Assembly: GCF_010015445.1 (NCBI RefSeq)
Contig: NC_053115.1
Coordinates: 6,526,076 to 6,590,075, forward strand
Source: Perca fluviatilis
Taxonomy: Eukaryota > Chordata > Actinopteri > Perciformes > Percidae
Direction of reading: 5' to 3'
Length of the DNA: 64,000 bases
The notes under the pieces are model-generated. The model did not search any database. It was not told the origin of the DNA and saw nothing but the letters and a program-made list of their open reading frames with translations. Both the position numbers and the translations under genes were made by a program. Shown here piece by piece: positions 1-17,109 of this stretch (within the stretch, counting starts at the first letter, position 1; the number at the start of each line of letters is the position of its first letter).

Positions 1-101
1 AAAAGCAGATGAAAAAGTGACTGTTAATGTTTTAAATATTTGGCAAAAACAAACCTATAAACCTTTGTTCAAGTCAAACTATAACAACATCAGTCTTTGA
101 G

Positions 102-1170
102 TAGTCTCGCTTTGCCAGACCCTCCTCCACTCCACACGCGGCAGCTAGTCCACACAGCGTTCCAGGATGGGAGAAAACAACGTGCTCCGGTTTATTGGCA
201 TTTCTTTAAACCAATCACAATCGTCACGGGTCGGGGCTAAGCTCCGCACGGAGCCGCTGCAAAATAGCCTCGGGAAGGAACTTGTTTTTGGTGGAACGTG
301 TACTTCCAAAAGTTGTGTTAGTCGTGCAACAGAAAACTCAGATTGGACAGATAGTCTAGCTAGCTGTCTGGATTTACCCTGCAGAGATCTGAGGAGCAGT
401 TAACCATAGTCCTCACAAATACACTAGAGTTTAAAATTCCAACACAGAGAAAGAGGAAGGTAACGGACATCGGCGAAAAGACATGCATCCGGCGGCACAG
501 GAGCAATCACGGAAGTGGAACGTCAAGGATATACCGTAGTCTGTAACACTTTACTTGAAGGTATCGACATAATCGTGACATGACACTGTCATAACTATGA
601 CATGACACTGTCATAAACGTTATAAACAAGTCATGAATGTTTATGACTTCTGTCATTAAGTCATTTGGTTTTCATCATGACAAGTTGACATTGTTTTGGT
701 TGTCTTGATTATGACAACTTGACATTAATCAAAGTGACATTACCAGAGGATGTCTTTGTCATGACAACTTGACATAATGTCATCCTGTTTAATGTCAAGT
801 TTTCTTAATAAGGACACTCCAAAGAAATTTAACGTGAAGTTGTCATGAGAAATATATCTTCTGGTAATGTCATCCTGGTTAATGTCAAGTTGTCATTAAA
901 AAGACATCCCAAACTAATTTAATGTCAACTTGTCATGACCAAGACAACTTCTGGTAATGTCACTTTGATTAATGTCAACTTGTCATAATCAAGACAACCC
1001 AAACAATGTCAACTTGTCATGACAAAAACCGAATGACTTAATGAAAGAAGTCATAACATTCATGACTTGTTTATAACGTTTATGACACGTTCATGACAGT
1101 GTCATGTCATAGTTATGACAGTGTCATGTCACGATTATGTCGATACCTTCAAGTAAAGTGTTACCGACTA
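102..1170. mobile_element. Non-autonomous DNA transposon (TAGTCT-end family, copy 1), split by a foldback insertion
   Basis: This copy is about 75-80% similar by eye to the intact copy at 20678-21138, sharing TGGGAGAAAA, TTTATTGGCATTTCTTTAAA and AAAATAGCCTCGGGAA in order. It starts TAGTCT at 102 and should end GACTA at 1170, but its tail is interrupted by the foldback element 543-1164. Flanks GTCTTTGAG (left) and GTCTGAG (right) look like a 9-bp TSD that lost two bases on one side. It has no transposase. The short open frame inside is not a gene. Confidence 0.7.
543..1164. mobile_element. 622-bp foldback (long inverted-repeat) MITE
   Basis: The element begins GTAACACTTTACTTGAAGG and ends with its exact reverse complement. 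The arms (about 543-755 and 945-1164) stay nearly identical for some 210-220 bases apart from a ~10-base indel. The centre is built of imperfect repeats of the word ATGTCAAGTTGTCAT in both orientations. It has no coding capacity. It sits in the tail of the TAGTCT-family copy at 102-1170, so it is the younger insertion. The flanks CGTAGTCT and CGACTAGTCT suggest a slightly mutated TSD of 8-10 bp, compatible with hAT-type insertion. The superfamily is not certain. Confidence 0.8.
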
Positions 1171-1433
1171 GTCTGAGAATCTGAAAGAGTTCAGTCCAAA
1201 ACACATTTTATTGATTTTGAAAGAACCGTGTTGTCTAGGGTTCATTTAATAATACCTCAAATGCACTAATCATTATACTCTCAACTAGATCTTTATTATG
1301 TATTAAAAAAAAGAAATCCATTCATTCAGCTAATTAGTTTTATATTTGTCTGTTTCCTTTTTTTGTACCAAAGATTATATTGCAGCAACAGATATTTATA
1401 CAATCGATGTGATCATTATCATCTTGAACTTAC

Positions 1434-1720
1434 AAGCCAGAGGTAAAGTGATTGCAGACATAAACACCATGACGCTCCCCAGCATAGAGATTAAGATGTA
1501 GCTTGCGACCATGACAGCGATCACAAACGCTGTGGGATTTTGCCTCTTAAAGTTGCTGATCACAGCTCGGTTCTCTCCGGCCCACACTGAACCCAGGAAG
1601 ACGCCCGACACCACGACCATGGCTGTTAACATCCCCAGAGGGTTCAGGAACCTGCAGGGCAGCAACACAAGACACATGAGAGGAGAGGGGTCAGTTTAAA
1701 ACTGCTCTCACCGCGGGACC

Positions 1721-1753
<33 letters not shown>

Positions 1754-3213
1754 ACTGGCTCCACCAAGTGGTCAGATGTTGTTTGTACAACAACATGGTA
1801 AAGCTGGGTTTCTCTGCATATCACACACACACAGTGAATATGCAGACACAACGAAAACAGATTCCCCTTTATTAAAAAAGCACTTGGAGAAAATTACGAG
1901 CAGAAGACCCTCAGGTGAGATCTGCACTCAGTGCCTGCAGTTGTGGTGAATGGTCTGAAACCATGCTTTCTATGTTCTGGTTGTGTGAAGAAGAACTGTA
2001 TGTGGAGACCCAGAAGACTTTTTGCAATGCAAATGAGGTCCATTCATAAGCATGTGGCTGAGCTGTAACAATAACATTATAGGGTTTTATCAAACAAGTA
2101 AAATGAATGGGTCAAAGTCCATCTCTGTTGGTTTAGGGGTATGACTCAGGATTGACTCACTGAGAAGTTATCCAATACTGGGTGATCTCCCTAATCAAGG
2201 GTCTCATAACTGTGCTATCTGCAGTGCAACAGCTGACTAGACAGAGGCTCATTTGGCCTTCACGGCCATAGCAACAATATGTCATCATACAGTTCAGTGA
2301 ACAGACCATGACAGGGAACCACTATTTTTAGTAAGCTGGGCTTTAGTTGGAACAAAGTGCCAACTGAAGTCCAAATATTTCCGAGATGAGAGATTTAACC
2401 CCTTGTTCCCCGGTCTGATTGACTCCATGTTATCAGATAATAGACCAGTTCTTCAGGCAGTCTGTAGTAGTCTAGATCAGTGGTTGTACTTCAGGCCCAT
2501 GGACATCTGTGTGAGTCAGGGCCCAACATTGGTTGCAGACTCCTCTTTTCTCTCTTCATTTCAGTCTGTGCTTCCACATGAGTCCATCATGGTCATCATA
2601 TTTGCATTTTAACATAATCATAGAAAATAATTTCAAATTTCAAATGATATTCCTACATGGGTGAACTGAATAAAGGGTGTTGACTTTGGATCCCATGTTG
2701 AGAAAGAAAGAGTTCACACTGACAGTACATAACAGTGCATCACATGATAACTGGAACAATTTCTTTCTATTCATTCTTATGAGACTCCTTTTAACTTGTC
2801 TTCACATAAGCAGTCTACATCCCGTCTGTAACCTCATTTAAATCCCTTTAGGCTTCATTCCAGTTTACACTAGCATGCAACAATAACGAAATCAGTACAC
2901 CAAAAAAAGGTAACAACCAACCTGAAAGGGTAACAACCTGAAAGGGTAACGTTAACACCATTTAGCTGCAAAACTGCCAAATAAACACTTAACAGCTGCT
3001 GTAGTTAATGACATAAAGTTGTCATGTAACTTACCCTACAACGAGGAAAACAACGACGGCCAAAGCCAAATAATTGGTTTGATAATAAAGCAGATTGCTG
3101 ACAACTCGGTTGTTCCATTTCGCCAGATCTTTGCCATCCGGTTTGGCGAATCTTTCCGACCCGGGGAAGAAGTCGTCCCATGGTCTAAGCGGTGCCAGCT
3201 CCACTTTAGCCAT
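1434..3213 (-). CDS. arl6ip5: ARL6IP5 / PRAF3 (PRA1-family ER membrane protein), exons 1-2, partial
   Basis: Coding exon 1 is 3035-3213 and exon 2 is 1434-1651, joined across an intron with donor GTAAGT and acceptor CTGCAG. The phase is consistent: two bases of the Gly60 codon are in exon 1 and one in exon 2. The 132 encoded residues match vertebrate ARL6IP5. The signature N-terminus has [16 protein letters not shown] and [16 protein letters not shown]; two hydrophobic blocks follow at about residues 48-84 and 100-132. The family is about 188 residues, so the last exon, beginning after the GTAAGT donor at 1428-1433, lies beyond the left edge. ARL6IP5 (JWA/GTRAP3-18 in mammals) is an ER protein that modulates glutamate transporter trafficking; that role is family knowledge. 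The gene is head-to-head with trnt1. Assignment to a or b paralogue cannot be made here. Confidence 0.93.
1722..1752. repeat. (GT)n microsatellite in arl6ip5 intron 1
   Basis: This is a run of about 15 GT dinucleotides just upstream (in gene sense) of arl6ip5 exon 2. The rest of that intron (1753-3034) shows no exon-like reading frame and no transposon with recognisable ends. Confidence 0.95.
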
Positions 3214-3719
3214 CTGACTCCCTGCTAAGCTGACAGTGACAGCACCGCCACAGTTAAGTTACTAACCAAAATAATACATCAGCCGGAAATCAGATCCCGG
3301 AAAGTCCGCTACAAACCTCTCGCGAGAAGCTATTGGAAAGGCGTGCACTTAAAACCCTAAAACCCCGCCTCGTGAGTCTGATGAAACCTCACACTATTGG
3401 TCAGCAAACGCACTTTACCGAAACACTTCCTGCAATGCTTTATGGCAGAGAAATATCAATGAGAAATATAGATAACGGCGTTGTCTGGTAAACAAACAAA
3501 AAAAACTTCTATTTAAGTTGCAGGTCAGTTCTGTCTGTTATGTTTAGTGCGTTTACATTGACGTGTCGATGTTGCGAATGTTCTGGCAATGTGTGAACAG
3601 TGTGACAAATGCACGCGGACCGCATGAACTGCAATGACATGTAACGTTAGCTAACGTTAGTTCGATAACAGCTTAAACAAACAGGCACCTGACGACGTTT
3701 TTTGTTGTTGTTTGTACAG
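3214..3719. promoter_or_regulatory. Bidirectional promoter region of arl6ip5 (-) and trnt1 (+)
   Basis: The two start codons are only 506 bp apart in divergent orientation. The segment is richer in CpG than its surroundings. It holds a perfect TCTCGCGAGA palindrome at 3318-3327 and inverted CCAAT boxes (ATTGG) at 3332-3336 and 3396-3400. No TATA box is obvious for either gene. TCTCGCGAGA is an established core promoter element of housekeeping, often bidirectional, vertebrate promoters and is bound by BANP. The polypyrimidine tract ending TTTGTACAG just before the trnt1 ATG reads as a 3' splice site, so trnt1 probably has a 5' non-coding exon within about 3400-3690. Confidence 0.7.
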
Positions 3720-10511
<6,792 letters not shown>

Positions 10512-11490
10512 ATGAGGAGAAAAGTGGATGGGTTTTTGTGTCGGACAATAATGATCTGGACACTTACCGCTGTAATCGTGTTGCTCACAGGTATTGATTG
10601 AGCAGACTGCTGCACATTGTTGAGAAAGGACATTACAAGAACTGAAACATGCATGGCCACTGATGACTGCAATTTCATATTAAATTAGCCCAATACCACT
10701 TTTGTTCTCCTGCATCACCAGGGGTTAAAGTGGGATCTGGCAGAACAAATGTTACACTTTAAAGTTTCTTACTGCTTTTAAAGTCTCTATCCACTACTCG
10801 GTACTTAAAGAAAACTCACTTTTAAAGCTGTTAAACCTGTTACTCCCATTATTTCCTTATTCCAAAACAGTGGTGATGAAAATCAGGAGCAATTGAGTTT
10901 TCATCAAAACAACATTTTGACTGACTATTAACTGCATCCCAAATTAATCAGAGCACCCAAGGCCAAATTGCATCCCAAGGTACCATTTGACCGGTTGCTG
11001 AAAAGCATTTAAAGGCTGTTTTATCTAACAGTCACTCCACATAAAACACACTGGGGCTACATTCACTCCAGCTAACTCGGTGTCACAGCTGCGACCATAT
11101 AAGAGAATGTACTACTAGACAATGACTGCTGATCATATGTGTTATTACAGAGCTCTATGAAATTCCTTAGATAAACAGCTGTTCTACCGATTCTCAGTTG
11201 CTATAGTAAATTATAAATTTCATCGTTAAAACCATAATGGAAAGCAGCAGTATGGTTTTGATTGTTTTAGTTTTCTCCTCGGTTTAACTGCAGTATTTCT
11301 TTGCCATGTTTTCTGAACAGAAAATGCTCTATAAAAAGGTTCTACTTTTTATTGATACAACTGACATGGTGATTCTTTTAAGTGCATACACTGCCGAATA
11401 CAAAGCTATACGTATTCCACTTCTGTATTTGCTGCTGTGAGACATAATATCTGTGCTGGGGGGGAGGTTGCTCCTCCCTCCTGCAGATAT
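10512..11490. other. trnt1 3' UTR and intergenic spacer to the receptor gene
   Basis: The trnt1 stop codon ends at 10511. The nearest candidate polyadenylation signal is ATTAAA at 10679-10684. Beyond it the spacer is AT-rich single-copy-looking sequence with no exon-like frame and no transposon ends that I can recognise. Confidence 0.5.
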
Positions 11491-11497
11491 GAGCAGA

Positions 11498-11503
11498 TAT
11501 AAA
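11498..11503 (+). promoter_or_regulatory. TATA box of the vasotocin-type receptor gene (candidate)
   Basis: TATAAA lies in the context CAGATATAAAGCC, 217 bp upstream of the receptor ATG. A start about 30 bp downstream (near 11530) would give a ~190-nt unspliced leader. That leader would hold four short upstream reading frames starting at 11596, 11628, 11653 and 11689. Spliced or alternative starts cannot be excluded. Confidence 0.45.
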
Positions 11504-11719
11504 GCCCTCTGCTTTCCTTTCTTAACACCACAGTTTCTGCCTGGACACTCTCAACACTTGTTGCTTACTGGACATTCACCCACTACACTCGCACTATGAT
11601 TTTTTTTCTTCTAGGAATAACCTTTTGATGAAATTGTTAAAAGTCGAAGTCCATGCTTCCTGCTTACATTTGTTGTTGTAGTTTTTAAATGTTATTATTG
11701 CTGTATTTCGGGTGAAAGC

Positions 11720-14700
11720 ATGGCTTGGTTCATTGTAAATATCAGTAACATCACTTTGGAGAATGCACTATCTGGGGATGAGCCGCGAGATGAGCGCTTG
11801 GCTCAAGTGGAAATAGCTCTCCTGTCCATCATCTTCATCACTGCAGGGATGTTAAACTTCGGGGTCTTGTTGCTGCTGTGGAAGCGGAGGAAGCAGCTCT
11901 CCAGGATGCGCGTCTTCGTCTTCCACCTGTGCGTCGCCGATCTGGTGGTCACATTCTTCCAAGTTTGTCCCCAACTCATGTGGGACATCACTGACCGATT
12001 CGTCGGGCCAGATATATTGTGTCGCGTAGTGAAGTACCTGCAGGTGGTCGGGATGTTTGCCTCCACTTATATGATTGTAGTGATGACGATGGACCGATAT
12101 CAAGCCATCTGCAACCCCATGGTGACTTTCCAAAGGCGCAGGGCGCGCTGGAACGGCGCGGTGTGCGCCGCTTGGTGCGTCTCTTTCATCGGCAGCCTCC
12201 CACAGATCTTCATTTTCTCTCGGGTCGAGGTCGCTCCCGGTGTGTACGACTGCTGGGCTCTGTTCATCAAGCCGTGGGGACCGAGAGCCTACGTGACCTG
12301 GACGACTCTGGTGATATTCGTCCTGCCCATTCTCGTGGTGATCGTGTGCCAGGTGCGCATCTGCCGCACCGTGCACATTAACTTTCACATGAAGACGCAC
12401 CACGTCGCAGAGTCGGTCAGTAAGACGCTGTCCTCCAGGGCCAGCAGCGTGACAGGGGTGTCAAAGGCGAGGGCGAAGACTGTGAAGATGACCGTGGTCA
12501 TCGTGCTCGTCTACATCATCTGCTGGACGCCTTTCTTCATTGTGCAGCTCTGGTCTGTCTGGGACATTGAGGCCCCCACTCAGAGTAAGATCAATCAGTC
12601 AGACTTTATTTGTATAGCACTTTTCGCATTTAAAATGAAACATAAATTGCATTACATAATCTCCACTAAGCGATTAGTGGCTTTGTAATTAATAAAGCCC
12701 AATGACAGCATTCACTACACATAGAAACAGGAGCTGAAAAGCTATCATAAATCTAACTAATTTACATTGAGAAAAAAACCAGAGGCAGGATTAGAAATAG
12801 ATAAAAAAAAAAAAAAAAACTTCAACTCTGTATATATCAACATACATATACCAAGAAGTAAAACAGACTAAAATACATGGATAAATAGCTCTCCTGCCAT
12901 CAGGAAGGCTGTGCCAGAGGAAGAAGACCAGAGAGCAAGCAGATCTGATAAATTGAAAGGACCAAGACTATTAAGACATTTTATAAACCAATAAAAGAGC
13001 ATTGAAATCAATTTTGAAGCAAACCGGAAGCCGATGAAAAGACTTTAAAATTGGTGTAAGTCCTATAGTCAACACATATGTAACCGAGTTTTGCAGTAAT
13101 TGTAATTGAGCTATATTCTTTTTAGGGAGACCAGAATGTAGAGCATTATAATAGTCAATCCTACAGGAAATAAAGGCATTCATTATTAACTGGACAGTGA
13201 AACGGCCGCACTCTAGCAATGTTATTGTTATGTTTCTAATGTTAGGTTTAAAATTAAGGTCTTAATCAAAGATAACGTCTAGGTTTTGAACTTGTTAACA
13301 GGGTTGTAATGCCAGTGCTTGCAGTTTCACATTGAGTTTGTTTGGTTGAGCTTTAGTACCAATTACCAAGACTTCAGTTTTGTCCTGTTTGAGCTAGAAA
13401 ATCTCTGCCATCCATAACTTGATCTCTAAAATGCAGTTAAAACGGCATCTGTTGGTCTGAGTCATAAGGAGACAAGGCAATGTAAGGCTGTGCATCGTCA
13501 GCATTGCTGTGGAAATTTATGCCATGTCTCCTGATGGCGTTTCTAAGTGGCAGCATGTAAAGTTTAAAGTGTACCTTAAATTGAACCTTATGGAACACCA
13601 CAATTCATTTTATAATTTTAGATAAACATTCTTCCATGCTTACAAAAAATCTCTATCATTAAGATTCAAACCAATTAAAACAGTACCAGGGAGGCCAATC
13701 AGACTGTAAAGTCTAGCTAAAAGAATCAAGTGATCTACTGTATCAAAGGCTACGCTCAAGTCAAGAAATATTAAAACTGAAGGTTTTTCATATTCGTATT
13801 AGACCTGAGGTCCTTCACAACCTTGACTAGGGATGTCTCAGTGCTGTGATTGGTCTGATAACCAGATTGGTATATTTAAAAGAAATATTGCGAGTTCAAA
13901 TCAGAGCTGGTTGAAAAAAAAGCTTCTGTAAAATACTCAAAAATTGAAGATTGGCTGCTAAATTGTTTCGCTTCAGAATAGGGTTTAACTGGCAGTCTTT
14001 AGAGTAGTAGGGAAAACACCCATCTGAACAACATAGTTAACAATGTGAAGTAAATCCTTATTACAGTCTTAAAAAGGATGTAGGAATTGGATCCAAAAAG
14101 CAGTTTTCTGGTTTTAATTGGTAAATAACGTTGCCAAGCATCTTAGCATCAACCAGGATGAATTTCTATAGCGTTTCCTCAAATAAAAACAAAGTTTCTG
14201 GAGTATTACTGTAAAATTAATCTTTAAGAGTCTATTTTATTGGGTTTTGGGATCTCACAACATGAAATAGAGACACATCATGGCAAAAGAATGCATGGCA
14301 TATCAAATGTGATTGTCATTACTGCGCATGAATTGAAAGAAAGATTGGTTATGAACTGCATCATCATGGGGGAAACAATTAAATTAAAAAACTGCACTTT
14401 CAGAGTTAAAAAGTGAGTCTTGGATTAATACTGACATGCTTGTTAATTTAATGACAATAAATAATTTCAATTGATCTCATTTTGGAATCCAGATTCTGTG
14501 AGTGAGCTTAGGTAAGGTAACATCTTCATCTTAAAAAAAGACAATAATAAATTATAACCCTACATTATTCACAATGTACATATCCATTTAATAATTATAA
14601 TACACAGGGAAGGGTGCCATCTCAACTCACTCACTTTGATAGAAATTGTACAATACATAAAGTCAGCCCAAAGGTTATTGCTCCTTATTGCTGGAAATGA

Positions 14701-15058
14701 AAATCAAGGTAAACTGAGTTTAAGTGATGATGCTCCAAAATTAGAAAGTATCTAGACATTGGTCCTCCCTCATAAAACAGACCAAAATATAAGAATTACA
14801 GTAAAGTCACAGTGGAATATTTTTCTCATTTTCTCGTCTTTGTATCCAGCTGCAACCTTCACCATCTTGATGCTGCTAGCCAGTCTGAACAGCTGTGCGA
14901 ACCCTTGCATCTACCTGCTGTTCAGCGAGAAGCTGCCCAAGACGCTCGTGGCCCTAATGTGTGTGGGTCAGTCCGATCTGAAGGAGTCCATCCATGAGGA
15001 GGCCACCATGGTCAGCTCCCTGCACATCAGCCTCAAGAGTCTGCCACACTGCAGATAA
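11720..15058 (+). CDS. Vasotocin/isotocin-family GPCR (V2-type / oxytocin-receptor-like), complete, two exons
   Basis: Exon 1 (11720-12584) and exon 2 (14850-15058) join in phase across a GT-AG intron, giving 357 residues. Seven-helix landmarks: N-glycosylation sites NIS and NIT at 7-12; CVADL in TM2; Cys101 and Cys178 for the extracellular disulfide; DRY at 125-127; [11 protein letters not shown] at 177-187, a vasopressin/oxytocin receptor hallmark; CWTPFF at 268-273 in TM6; [13 protein letters not shown] at 298-310 with NPxxY. The intron after TM6 is where vasopressin/oxytocin receptor genes carry theirs. The family binds vasotocin or isotocin in fish and signals through Gs (V2) or Gq (V1, OXTR). 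TM and loop sequences look closest to the V2/OXTR branch, with teleost V2b/V2C-like receptors the best guess; the subtype is not settled. The tail after TM7 is short, with one candidate palmitoylation Cys (ALMC). No intact gene neighbours it for 49 kb downstream. Confidence 0.92.
12590..14200 (-). pseudogene. Antisense L2-like LINE, reverse-transcriptase relic, filling the receptor intron
   Basis: Read on the minus strand, degenerate frames preserve the order of an L2-like non-LTR reverse transcriptase. [12 protein letters not shown] lies near 13730-13780 and [10 protein letters not shown] (the YADD site with Tyr to Asn) near 13485-13515. Then come [12 protein letters not shown] sequence near 13340-13380, NLDVIFD near 13250-13280, and [20 protein letters not shown] with QLLQNS at 13070-13180. 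The 3' end abuts the receptor exon 1 donor with the typical ACTTTATTTGTATAGCAC terminus at about 12601-12620. Many stops and shifts show that it is dead. The 5' limit is approximate. Confidence 0.75.
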
Positions 15059-15304
15059 AGCGCTGACACCTCTGAAGCTCATCTTACCCCAGGCCAGACA
15101 ATATTGGCATCCTCTAATAAGTGTGAGGCCAAACATCACAGAAGAACTACAAGTCCCTGTAGTAATTATAGTGAAAAATTAATAATCTGTGAAATGCTTT
15201 CATGTAGTTCAACTCACACACCATAAGTCTTTACAGGGATATAACAGTGAAACATCGAGTATGATTGCGTGCCATAAAGTCACTATTACATAACACATAC
15301 TTAA

Positions 15305-16000
15305 CGGTCCCATGGCATGAAAATTTCACTTTGAGGTTTTTTAACATTAATATGCATTCCCCCAGCCTGCCTATGGTCCCCCAGTGGCTAGAAATGGCGA
15401 TAGATGTAAACCGAGCCCTGGGTATCCTGCTCTGCCTTTGAGAAAATGAAAGCTCAGATGGGCCGATCTGGAATCTTCTCCTTATGAGGTCATAAGGAGC
15501 AAGGTAACCTCCCCTTTCTCTGCTTAGCCCGCCCAGAGAATGTGGCCCGCCCATGAGAGAGAGACATCATGGCTTTTAAACGAGCAAAGTGTCAGTTGGT
15601 CAAGGCCACACCCCCACCCTCCACCGTGCCTCCCCTCTCTCCTCATCAGTAGCAGAAATTGTACATACTAAGGAAAGCTCATTGTGGGACTGGCTCTAGT
15701 GGCTGTAATTCTGCACCAAGGATGGATTTCGGGAAAGAGACTTCAGATACAGTATTAGAGGACCACTAAGGTCTATATAAAAGAGACTTCAGATACAGTA
15801 TTAGGGGACCACCAAGGTCTATATAAAAGAGACTTCAGATACATTATTAGGGGACCACTAAGGCCTATATAAAAGAGACTTTAGATACAGTATTAGGGGA
15901 CCACTAAGGTCTATATAAAAGAGACTTCAGATACAGTATTAGGGGACCACTAAGGCCTATATAAAAGCATCCATGTCAAGAGCACCATGTCATGGGGCCT
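15305..16000. mobile_element. TTAA-flanked non-autonomous DNA transposon, 696 bp, with internal minisatellite
   Basis: TTAA occurs at 15301-15304 and 16001-16004. The ends CGGTCCCATGGCATG and CATGTCATGGGGCCT are imperfect inverted repeats. TTAA TSDs are used by piggyBac and Kolobok elements; the ends lack piggyBac's CCC start, so Kolobok is the better guess. The element contains a five-unit, ~46-bp tandem array at about 15734-15965 and no transposase. Confidence 0.75.
15734..15965. repeat. 46-bp x 5 minisatellite inside a TTAA element
   Basis: Each unit contains AGAGACTTCAGATACAGTAT, then TAGGGGACCACTAAGG and CTATATAAA. The five units differ by only one to three substitutions each, so the expansion is fairly recent. 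Every unit includes a TATATAAAAG word, but there is no other sign of promoter function. Confidence 0.9.
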
Positions 16001-16268
16001 TTAAAATATTAGATGCTTGTTATCAAGCTCATTGTAAATTCTTTCAGGAAGACTTATGCTTCACATTTCTCTCAAACCCAACCTAATCAGCTGCATTGTC
16101 GTCAGCTGAATGTGGGCGTTTACTCTTTCAGTTAAACCAACCAGATTTGCCACAATCTCCATGAGCTATCACGTTGTTGCATTTAAACTTTAAATCTGTT
16201 CTCCTCTCTGCTGCTGTCATTTGTCATTTCAGGCAAAATCGATGCGACCCTCCTCCACCCCATACTTA

Positions 16269-16269
<1 letters not shown>

Positions 16270-16317
<48 letters not shown>

Positions 16318-16490
16318 CAAAGAGGTTTAACTATGGCGATCTTTAGAGTCAAGTGTCCTTGAGCAAGACACTGAACCCCAAGTTTCTCCCGATGGCAGGC
16401 CAGTACCATGAATGGCAATATCGTCACCATCGGTGTGTGAATGGGTGATTGAGAGGCAAATTGTAATTGCTTTGTCCGGTAATGTAGAAA
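16270..16490. repeat. (TA)n microsatellite followed by a common fish interspersed repeat fragment
   Basis: A (TA)n run covers 16270-16316. It is followed by AAGTGTCCTTGAGCAAGACA, then CATCGGTGTGTGAATGGGTG, a phrase that recurs across teleost genomes. I cannot assign the class or exact ends. Confidence 0.55.
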
Positions 16491-17109
16491 GGGGATGTAT
16501 AACTGCAGACTTCTAGAGATGGCGGTCTGTTGATCGCTTGGTCCACCACTTTGGTCCAGACTGAAATATCACAACTATTTGATGAACATTTGGTACAGAC
16601 ATTCATGTTCCCAATAGGATGAATCCTGATGACAGGGATGATCCCTTCACCGTTCTTACATTGCCACCAGCAAGTCAAAGTTTTCACATATCCAATGAAA
16701 TGCCTCAACATCTGCTTGATGAGTTGACACAAAATGTACGTACGGACATTCCCAGTTCCCAGATGATGAATCCCTAAATGTGTTGACATGAAATGTATGT
16801 GACATTTATGGTCCCCAGAGGATTGTTAATAACTTTTGTGATCCTCTGACTTTTTATCTATATAGTCATTATCAGGTCGAATTTTTTTTATCTTTCCAGT
16901 ACTTTGGTAATTGACCAAATACCTGCAAAACTAATGCCAGTCCTAATTAGCAAACATTAACATGATAACACAATAACCGAAGATGGTGAACATGGTAAAC
17001 ATCATCATGTCAGCATTGTCATTATAAGTGTGTAAGCATGCTGACATTAGCATTTAGCAGAACACTGGTGTACAGCCTTACAGAGCTGCTAAAATGGCTT
17101 TAGACTCTT

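Noticed and set aside
11852..12403. 183-codon minus-strand frame opposite the receptor exon, and the overlapping plus-strand 12019-12381 frame
   Set aside because: Both are shadows of the GC-rich receptor coding exon; neither has a protein motif or splice context.
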